64,000 nucleotides of DNA from Sanghuangporus weigelae (lineage: Eukaryota; Basidiomycota; Agaricomycetes; Hymenochaetales; Hymenochaetaceae). A model generated the notes under the pieces. The model made no database searches. It was given only the letters and a program-made list of their open reading frames with translations, and had not been told where the DNA came from. Shown here in pieces: positions 58,027-64,000 of this stretch. Within the stretch, counting starts at the first letter, position 1. Every line of letters starts with the position of its first letter. The translations under genes and the position numbers were made by a program. Location of the stretch: the NCBI GenBank assembly GCA_033182465.1, contig CP137329.1, positions 372,001 to 436,000 on the forward strand, given 5' to 3'.

Positions 58027-59443
58027 ATGAATACTGCTACGAGGCCTGCTCCGCCACAAGGTGCGTCAGATTCAATATCTTATGAAACTATGACTCGTAG
58101 CTGAACACGTCGATACTTGCTACCTTATCATTGCGTAGGCGCACCTCCAGCTTATGCATTTGTGACGAGAGTATATCGCAGAAGCTTGCGACCCGTTGCC
58201 ATCTTCGGTAAGCCATTGGTTTTGATGGTCAGATGGGTGCATACTGATTGGATTGTTCAGTCACATTCATAGGCGGTTTATGGGCATTACTATGGGGTGT
58301 ACGTCGTATTATATCTCTTCTGACTGGAACAGTTTCCAACTAGTACCTTATCAAAAGATTGCTTCATTCCGCGACATCTCCGTCGACAACGACCTTTCTG
58401 TGAGGTTAGAAATCTTCGATATCGTCCTGGGTGCTCTTTACATGGCGGTGTTTGCTGTCGAGCTCTTCGGTCTCGCAGCGGCGACGATGGTAAGCTTTCC
58501 CGCTATTGTCCGGCCTTCTCGTTGCCAACGAATGGTTTATCTCACGCTTGTCCTTTTTATTTTCAATTGTTTCTCGTTGTCCTATTTATAGCAAAAGCTT
58601 CCTATGATTAGGATCTATGCGTTCCTGGCGCTTGGTGCTGCGGTCATCGTATCTGCTTTAGGCCTTATCCGCGTGATCATCCATTTCGTTTTCAAGGTAT
58701 GTGGCAACTGGAAGTCCTGCGCAGCGCTGGTTTATTGACTTGATCGTTATCAGAACACGCTCATCAACGAATGCGCGACTCTTGTGAGGGGCGATACGAT
58801 TACATGGGTGAGTGACTGTCAATTCTCCTTTATGGTGATTGTTTGCCAATCCTTTACTTCGTGCAGCGCTTCGGCATCTGGGGAACGACGACGGAAACCC
58901 TTGATGATGACGAAAGCGCACAGGACTGTAAGTCGTTGTCAGGTTGCCACGCTATTTATATCTTAAGGCTGTTCTTCAGTCTGCAGAGATGCTTGGAATC
59001 ATGACTCCTTCGCCGAGATCGCCTGGTTCATCGTAACCACAATCTTAAGTTTCCTTTTCGCATCTATCGCGTTCTCTTACTACCGTCAAATGCTGGATCC
59101 TAACTCGTTAAAGACCGTCTCTCGAGGAGCCCCTGCTCCACAGCATTACAATCCACCTTACGCTGCGGGTCAGTACAGCTACGGTAATAGCCCATACGGA
59201 GGATTCGGTGCGGGTGGATATGCACCGCCGCCAGGTCCTCCGCCTGCTGCACAAAGTCAGGCATACGTGCCAGAGTACGATGCTGCGAAGTTGCCAGAAT
59301 ATGATCGTGGTGGGTATACCGGTGCCGCAGGAGACCAGAAGGGGGATGATTTGAAGGGCGGTGCGGACCCATTCTCAGATCATGAGACTGAAAGAGGAAG
59401 TGGGGAGCGGTCGGAGGACCCGTATGCTATCCGGCGTGTTTGA
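58027..59443 (+). CDS. tetraspan-type membrane protein with Gly/Pro/Tyr-rich tail
   Basis: Eight exons (58027-58060, 58139-58207, 58261-58298, 58358-58489, 58592-58696, 58754-58807, 58867-58927, 58980-59443) give 318 residues. Four membrane segments can be read: FVTRVYRRSLRPVAIFVTFI and the following LWALLW; VLGALYMAVFAVELFGLAAA; YAFLALGAAVIVSALGLIR; and AWFIVTTILSFLFASIAFSYY. Between them is a short loop with a conserved-looking LVRGDTITWRFGIWGTTTE. The tail is Pro/Gly/Tyr-rich (NPPYAAGQYSYGNSPYGG), then acidic. This pattern is common among uncharacterised basidiomycete membrane proteins; no activity is known to me. Exon 3's end at 58298 (GTACGT donor) was chosen over one base pair earlier because only that keeps the following frame. 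Confidence 0.7.
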
Positions 59444-59917
59444 TTTGACTATCCTGTAATTGTGCATGCATATGATGAATGTACGAGCCTGTGCAAAGAT
59501 GCTGATGTGATTAATCCTCCTGCAGCTTGATCACTCAAGTCGCGGCAGTTCTATTCACACTTTCGCATCTTACAGATTCGTCTCTCATCCCATTTTTGGA
59601 CTTTTTATTAACCTATGCGCATTGTTGTGATATTTGGAGGGCCTCGGCGTGCGTGCGTACACCACGCATTGTGCTTTGTATTTCCTCTTCTGTCTTTGTG
59701 TTTTCCGACATATTTCTCATCATCAGTCTTCCCGTGATACTCGCTACTCGCTCATCCCTATCATCTGATGTTGTGACTATTATGTGAATGTATATTTTGC
59801 GGTATGGATATGTTACTGCCTTTCCCATGATCTTTTCCTTAGTTGAGCGCTGTCGCTTGTCCGGCTGTGTTCACTGTTGATACTTTGATATTTTCTCTGA
59901 TTCCTAAAGTTTTTCTC
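59444..59917. other. intergenic, upstream of the first tandem CFEM gene
   Basis: About 470 bases. The 86-codon frame at 59527-59787 is low complexity and unsupported. Confidence 0.45.
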
Positions 59918-59925
59918 TATAAATA
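59918..59925 (+). promoter_or_regulatory. TATA box of tandem CFEM gene 1
   Basis: TATAAATA lies 55 bases before the ATG at 59973. Confidence 0.6.
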
Positions 59926-59972
59926 CTCTAATTGCTTGGCCGTCTCAAGCCATCGAAGTCTCCAAGCCCACA

Positions 59973-60338
59973 ATGCGTTTCAGTCTCTCCCTCGCCCTCT
60001 CTGGCATCGCGATTTCTTCCGCTTTCGCCTCACTCCTATCGAGGCAGGAGGTACCAGGTATGCCCGCCTCACTCTTATTGTTCCCACACAACTCAATTCT
60101 CGCGTACGCGTTCGAATCTAAAACAGAATGCGCCTTGACCTGCATCGCAAATGCCGACCTTGGCGGGTGCGCCGCGACTGATAACGTCTGCCTTTGCGAG
60201 AGTCAGAAGTTTGTTAATAGTACAGAAACATGTTTTGATCGGGAATGCGAGGCTCAGGACTTAGAGGACGCTGGAGCTTTTGTGAAGGCAACATGCAAGT
60301 CGGTCGGAGTTACGATTCCGACGGCAGCGGCGTCATAG
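59973..60338 (+). CDS. CFEM-domain secreted protein (tandem copy 1)
   Basis: Two exons (59973-60057, 60127-60338) give 98 residues. Signal peptide MRFSLSLALSGIAISSAFAS, then LLSRQEVP, where the Arg-Gln pair recurs in all CFEM genes of the window. The CFEM domain has eight Cys, from ECALTCIANADLGGC through TDNVCLC to KATCKSVGV, with the Asp of CAATDNVC kept. It ends in PTAAAS with no Ser/Thr stalk and no GPI signal, so it should be soluble and secreted. The 69-nt intron is in frame and stop-free, so an unspliced reading also stays open, but the splice is shared with the other three CFEM genes. Function by family: haem or iron binding, or an effector-type role. Confidence 0.88.
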   Translation: MRFSLSLALSGIAISSAFASLLSRQEVPGMPASLLLFPHNSILAYAFESKTECALTCIANADLGGCAATDNVCLCESQKFVNSTETCFDRECEAQDLEDAGAFVKATCKSVGVTIPTAAAS

Positions 60339-60837
60339 CACGTCGATTGGAACGTCGTACGAGAGAGATCCTAGAACGGGTGAGCAATATCGGTTTCTCC
60401 GAGTGCCAGCAAAATGTCATATCGTTGATATCGTAGTTGCTTCCTGTTCGCAATTTTGCTACATTACAGACTAAATGGAAATGTTTTCCGGCGAGGCTTA
60501 GCGTACCCACGCCAACTAATTGGATGCGCGGCTTGTTCAATGCCTATCAAACGCTTGAAGAAAAGAAAGAACTTGCAAAAAGAAATGGAATCCTTGGCTT
60601 TTTGAATATCGACATTGCGGCATGGTTTTCCTGCTTCGGGCTGTTTCTACTTCTCTTTTGATTTCAAGAGTGTGCGACGCTACATACAAGCAGACCACCA
60701 CACGAATCGCATGAACAAGCGTCCGAGTATACTTGATGAACACAGGATATATGACTGACTCTTGACGCATTCCATCTCTCGCGTCTTCAGTTGTCCTTCA
60801 TTCAGCTAACGTTACTCGCTCAGAGGTTGACTTCTGA
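60339..60837. other. spacer of the CFEM/HAP-fragment array
   Basis: Non-coding DNA that recurs, diverged, at about 62690-62940: both hold a CGCTTGAAG word, CTGCTTCGGxCT, TTTCAAGAGTGTG, GCATGAAC and GACTGxxTCTTGACxCAT in the same order. This shows duplication of the whole unit, not just of the genes. Confidence 0.55.
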
Positions 60838-61890
60838 GTGCTATGTCGAGCGCGTTGCATTTTCCGCGTCGTTCTTGCTCAGCGTTGTCTTCCATGCACC
60901 GAATACGATGAACACTGCAATCGCGTTTGACTCGTTCTTCCTGCCAGTGGATGCGTCAATCAACGGATTCTCCAGCTCGCATCCTAGTACAAGTGCGTTG
61001 GTCATGTCTTCATTTAACATCAAATTCTGATCAATGTTGTTTGTCAGTATGTAGGCTGCGACGAAGCAAAATTGATCGCAACAACGACGTCATTCCCAAA
61101 GTCACGGAGGCACTTCCAACTTTGTATTTGTGGACGTTTGATGAAACTCTTTCTGAGCCACTTGACGTACTCCATAGGCTTGGAAGCATGTTACTGATGC
61201 TCCCTGTTGGCAGTTTTGTCCAATGTACGTTGTCATTATTATCCTGCACGGATACGAGTGGGCTTTTGTTTCACCATATCACGGTGAGCCTTACAGTTCT
61301 TACGGCCTATATATCCGGTGTTCATGCTCAGATGACATTCTTCTAGAGGGAGGAGGTAATCAGCTTCGGGATCCCTTTCTGCGGCGTTCGTGACAAGATG
61401 CCATCGCCGTTGGGACAGTACTTCACCGCTGCTGGGAACCTCTCACATCCTCGATCACTTGGTGATATCAGTAAAATATACATGTCAGTCAACGCTCTCT
61501 GACGAAACATTGTACGTGTCCCTTTCAGACACCTATTCTGAGACTAAGCGAGCAAAAGAAGTCACATTGATTTCGATTTCAGTTTCGATCTTGGACTGTC
61601 ACTCCTGGTCAAGCATGGAGAGCTTTCGAAAGACTAAGCTGGACTCCCAGTCTTCTGCACAACTTCAGAATTCGATGGTAGAGTCTATGTCAGGCTTTCA
61701 AGACTTCCTTATATGACGAATAATAGTGTATCCGGCTTCCTTTCAGGTCTTGAGTTGCTGCGAGCTTTCGGAAAAGTCTGGAGAAACAGACTAACCATTC
61801 ACAGATAATCAAGCCTGAGAGCGGCGCGTTCGACAACTCTCTTGCTGTCATGTGTGCGAGTCAGGATGAGCCAAAGATCGCTGTCTAGAG
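60838..61890 (+). pseudogene. truncated, decayed histidine acid phosphatase gene (HAP fossil 1)
   Basis: Plus-strand pieces match HAP2 in order: NTAIAFDSFFLPVDASINGF (HAP2: AVPAFDSFFPDASAVGF), IATTTSFPKVTEALP (IATATSFPKVTDAVP), WTFDETLSEPLDVLHRLG (STFDETNSSEPFAVLHSLG), LSAAFVT, FDLGLSLLVKHGELSK and FDNSLAVMCASQDEPKI (FNNSLAVNCANQAKPEI). Stops and frame changes separate the pieces, the RHG motif is gone and nothing downstream of about residue 300 remains, so the HD motif is missing. It lies on the opposite strand to HAP1 and HAP2. The breakpoint after the last piece is shared with fossil 2. Confidence 0.8.
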
Positions 61891-62110
61891 GATATGATAG
61901 CGAATAGAGGCGCAATGTACAGTATACCTCCATGATATCCGTATTTGCCAGCTCCGCAACCTTGCCACGTCAGGGTGGCAATACCTTTCCCTGGACTGAC
62001 TGCGGTCGATGCAACCTATATAACATCGAGCTGCGAGCCCCGTTCATCTCAGTCGTTTACTATCGCTACAGCTAAGAACTACTTGCACTACCAAAGTCTT
62101 CGAGCACATA
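61891..62110. other. array spacer and promoter of tandem CFEM gene 2
   Basis: Contains the repeated spacer after the HAP breakpoint and a TATATAA at 62017-62023, 88 bases before the ATG. Confidence 0.5.
62017..62023 (+). promoter_or_regulatory. TATA box of tandem CFEM gene 2
   Basis: TATATAA within CCTATATAACATCGAGC, 88 bases before the ATG at 62111. The same block recurs 85 bases before the third CFEM gene. Confidence 0.6.
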
Positions 62111-62483
62111 ATGCATCTCAATCTCGCTCTTGTCTTCTCCAGCGTTGCGATCTCTTCCGCCTTCGCTTTTGTTTCGGTTCTTCCAAGGCAGGGTTCATCG
62201 GGTTCGTCTATCTCACTTCCTTACTGGCCTCTTTTCAGACAACCTAACTTTGCACACCCATCGCAATTCAGAATGCATTCAGACTTGCGACACAGAAGCC
62301 GAGCTCGGCGGGTGCTCCCCGACCGACATAGATTGTCTCTGCAATAACGAGCTGTATCGCGATCATTCGCTGACATGTTATGCCACCATTTGTGGTGATA
62401 CGGACTTGAGAGATGCCGTCTATTATTGGATTGCTGAGTGTAAGGATGTGGATACTACGAGCGCCACGGCGACCGGCAACTAG
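62111..62483 (+). CDS. CFEM-domain secreted protein (tandem copy 2)
   Basis: Two exons (62111-62201, 62272-62483) give 100 residues. The signal peptide reads MHLNLALVFSSVAISSAFAF, followed by VLPRQGSS. The domain keeps eight Cys, from ECIQTCDTEAELGGC through TDIDCLC, TCYATICGDTDL and AECKDV, and keeps the Asp of CSPTDIDC. Compared with copy 1 the loop after the first Cys pair has changed from IANAD to DTEAE, and the last helix is YYWIAEC, so it is the most diverged of the four. It ends TTSATATGN with no GPI signal. The phase-1 intron lies exactly before the first CFEM Cys, as in the others. Confidence 0.85.
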
Positions 62484-63349
62484 TCGAATCGTTTGAGACG
62501 ACATATGTGGAAGAGTTTTTGAATGGCATGGTGATTAATTGAGTGAATATTATTTTCTTTCCGCTCCGATGGACATTGCTTGCTGATCTCCTATATTTCG
62601 CGGTTGCAGGTTGCTGCAGACTATATGAAGCACTGTCGTGTCAGCGGGATTAAGCCTCTTAACGCTGGATAAATACATGCATTTCTTGTTGAACCACTAT
62701 CGATCGCTTGAAGGGAGAACTTGCAAAGGAAGCAGAACGTTTGCTGTCCAAATGTCGGTGTTGCGGAATGTTTCTGTCTACTGCTTCGGCCTTGACTTGC
62801 TTCCGATTTGGTTTCAAGAGTGTGCTGAGGCCATACTAATATGGACCGTCGGGCGCAAATTGCATGAACATGCAATTGAGTATGATTGATGAATACAAGA
62901 TACTTGACTGAGTCTTGACTCATCTTGGCCTCATCTGTCTTCGCGTTACGTGTTCTTCTCTCCTAGATCGGCCACATGGCGTGGCATATAGGCGTGTTCT
63001 AGTATTTGCGTCGTGCATAGCCGCATAGGTGGTGTCGTCCTCGCGTTCATTTCCATGAACAAATTCGTCTTCAGCGTTTTCGCAGCGACGCTCATTCAAA
63101 GTGCAACTTTTGCGGAATTGAGTAAACGTGCTGTGTCGTCCTTTGCTCAGTGTGGCCTTCCAACTCCCAAATGTGACGAACTTTAGCGTTCATTCTCTCT
63201 GAAAGCGCAAGCTGTTGAGTTCGCCGCATTAACCCCTAGTACGTTCATCATGTCTTTATAAATATCACAGTTCTGCTCAGTATTGTCTCGGGTCAAGTAT
63301 TGACCTATGAAGGACTGTGCTGGACTCGAATAATGTCCTTTCTGGCTTC
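62484..63349. other. array spacer, possible N-terminal HAP remnant
   Basis: Holds the second copy of the array spacer (about 62690-62940). A 40-codon frame at 63057 begins MNKFVFSVFAATLIQSATFA, a signal-peptide-like start, then KRAVSSFAQCG. It could be the first exon of the second HAP fossil or of another secreted protein; the match is too weak to decide. Confidence 0.4.
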
Positions 63350-63490
63350 CTTCTCTCAAACCTTAACTTCATCGCGGGCTTCTTCGGAATCCCCCTCCTT
63401 CAAAGCAATCATGACAGGCGATCATGATTGATAGCGATGGATCCAACAACCTTCCCGCCGTCAACTGTGGGAATCAGGGTAATTCGAGAC
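63350..63490 (+). pseudogene. short fragment of a histidine acid phosphatase gene (HAP fossil 2)
   Basis: Plus-strand DNA reads LNFIAGFFGIP, then, after a frame change, GSNNLPAVNCGNQGNSRP, matching exon 6 of HAP2 (LNFAAGFFGIPDY; FNNSLAVNCANQAKPEI). Only this exon-sized piece is clear. Its end is the same breakpoint as in fossil 1, followed by the same spacer (GCGAATAGA...GCGxAATG). So the truncation came first and the unit was copied afterwards. Confidence 0.65.
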
Positions 63491-63623
63491 CGATGTCCAA
63501 GGGATACGATACGATGGCGAATAGAAGCGTAATGCATACTTCCAAGATGCCCATACTCGCTTGGCTCCCTGCCTTCATCATGTCGGCGTAGAAAATTAGA
63601 GATTCGCTGAGGTTGACGCGGCC

Positions 63624-63630
63624 TATATAA
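63624..63630 (+). promoter_or_regulatory. TATA box of tandem CFEM gene 3
   Basis: TATATAA within GCCTATATAACATCCAGC, 85 bases before the ATG at 63715. Confidence 0.6.
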
Positions 63631-63714
63631 CATCCAGCTGTATACACTACTCACCCCAGTCGTCTACTATCCGGCTAAGATCTACTTGCACCATCAAAGT
63701 CATCGAAGCGCATA

Positions 63715-64000
63715 ATGCATTTCAGTCTCGTTCTCGTCTTCTCTTGCGTTGCGATCTCTTCCGCCTTCGCTTCCGTTTCAATCCTTCCAAGGCAGGATTT
63801 ATCGCGTTCGTTCATCCCACTTCCTTACCGGCCTTTTTTCAGACAATCTAACTCTGCGTGCTCATCTCTATTCAGAATGCGCTGTTACTTGCATCGCGAA
63901 TGCCGAACCCGACGGGTGCGACAACTCGGACATAAGTTGTCTCTGCGGCAGTCAGGCCTTTATCACTGGCGCAGAGACATGTCTCAATCAGAGGTGCAAT
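63715..64000 (+). CDS. CFEM-domain secreted protein (tandem copy 3), cut by the window end
   Basis: Exon 1 is 63715-63805; exon 2 starts at 63876 and runs off the window. It reads MHFSLVLVFSCVAISSAFAS (signal peptide), ILPRQDLS, then QCAVTCIANAEPDGC, CDNSDISCLC, GAETCLNQRC. Seven of eight CFEM Cys are visible; the eighth should lie just outside. The Asp of CDNSDISC is kept. The intron position and phase equal those of the other CFEM genes. It is closer to copy 1 than to copy 2 within the domain, but its leader is closer to copy 2. Confidence 0.82.
   Translation, partial: MHFSLVLVFSCVAISSAFASVSILPRQDLSRSFIPLPYRPFFRQSNSACSSLFRMRCYLHRECRTRRVRQLGHKLSLRQSGLYHWRRDMSQSEVQ

Larger units (their letters stand above)
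60540..63715 (+). repeat. tandem array: CFEM gene + truncated HAP fragment unit
   Basis: CFEM genes at 59973, 62111 and 63715 alternate with HAP fossils at about 60838 and 63350. Spacers, leaders and promoters also repeat: CTATATAACATC before ATG, CTACTTGCAC shortly after it, and GCGAATAGA just past each HAP breakpoint. Unit lengths are about 2.14 kb and 1.60 kb; the second lacks the middle of the HAP fossil. Copies have diverged widely, so the duplications are old. Confidence 0.75.

Overview
The window looks like nuclear DNA of a mushroom-forming basidiomycete (Agaricomycetes). Genes are dense and lie on both strands. They are split by many short GT-AG introns, mostly 50-80 bases. Several encoded families are typical of this group: CFEM and LysM secreted proteins, a GH5 subfamily 12-like steryl glucosidase, a CMT1-like GT69 enzyme, a mannitol-dehydrogenase-like SDR and an SGNH-like membrane protein. 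I rebuilt 31 intact or window-truncated gene models, and nearly every intron-containing model closes in frame. I saw no rRNA, tRNA, CRISPR array, virus-like element or recognisable autonomous transposon.

Layout. 0-9 kb: the end of an unknown gene, a 2OG-Fe(II) oxygenase-like gene, a two-LysM secreted protein, a carnosine N-methyltransferase and a small orphan-family gene. 9-18 kb: histidine acid phosphatase/phytase HAP1 (minus), an AT-rich island, a secreted Cys-rich protein and a 13-exon GH5_12-like glycosidase. 18-29.7 kb: COP9 subunit 1, ribosomal protein eL34, the GT69 mannosyltransferase, HAP2 (minus), a MetE-like methyltransferase and a second orphan-family gene (minus). 29.7-39 kb: gene-poor DNA around a GPI-type CFEM gene, ribosomal protein eL31, a Ser-rich disordered protein and a DUF4743-type Nudix hydrolase. 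39-46 kb: an MFS monocarboxylate-type transporter flanked by a broken copy (38.6 kb) and the intact copy (42.4 kb) of a MIC12-like gene, then prefoldin 5 and an SDR. 46-59.5 kb: a large multipass membrane protein, a Gly/Pro-rich protein, the SGNH-like protein, TOF1/Timeless and a tetraspan-type membrane protein. 59.9-64 kb: three CFEM genes in tandem, alternating with two decayed fragments of the HAP gene; the last CFEM gene runs off the window.

How the genes fit together. Most are unrelated housekeeping genes (COP9, ribosome, prefoldin, replication fork, MICOS). The accessory theme is secretion: two whole HAPs and two HAP fossils, four CFEM proteins, one LysM protein and one Cys-rich secreted protein. 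Phosphate release from phytate together with CFEM-mediated haem/iron binding would suit a nutrient-scavenging role, but that link is inference. The most unusual parts are the CFEM/HAP-fragment tandem array, the two-member orphan family, the duplicated MIC12 5' region flanking the transporter and the GC-AG intron in the glycosidase gene.
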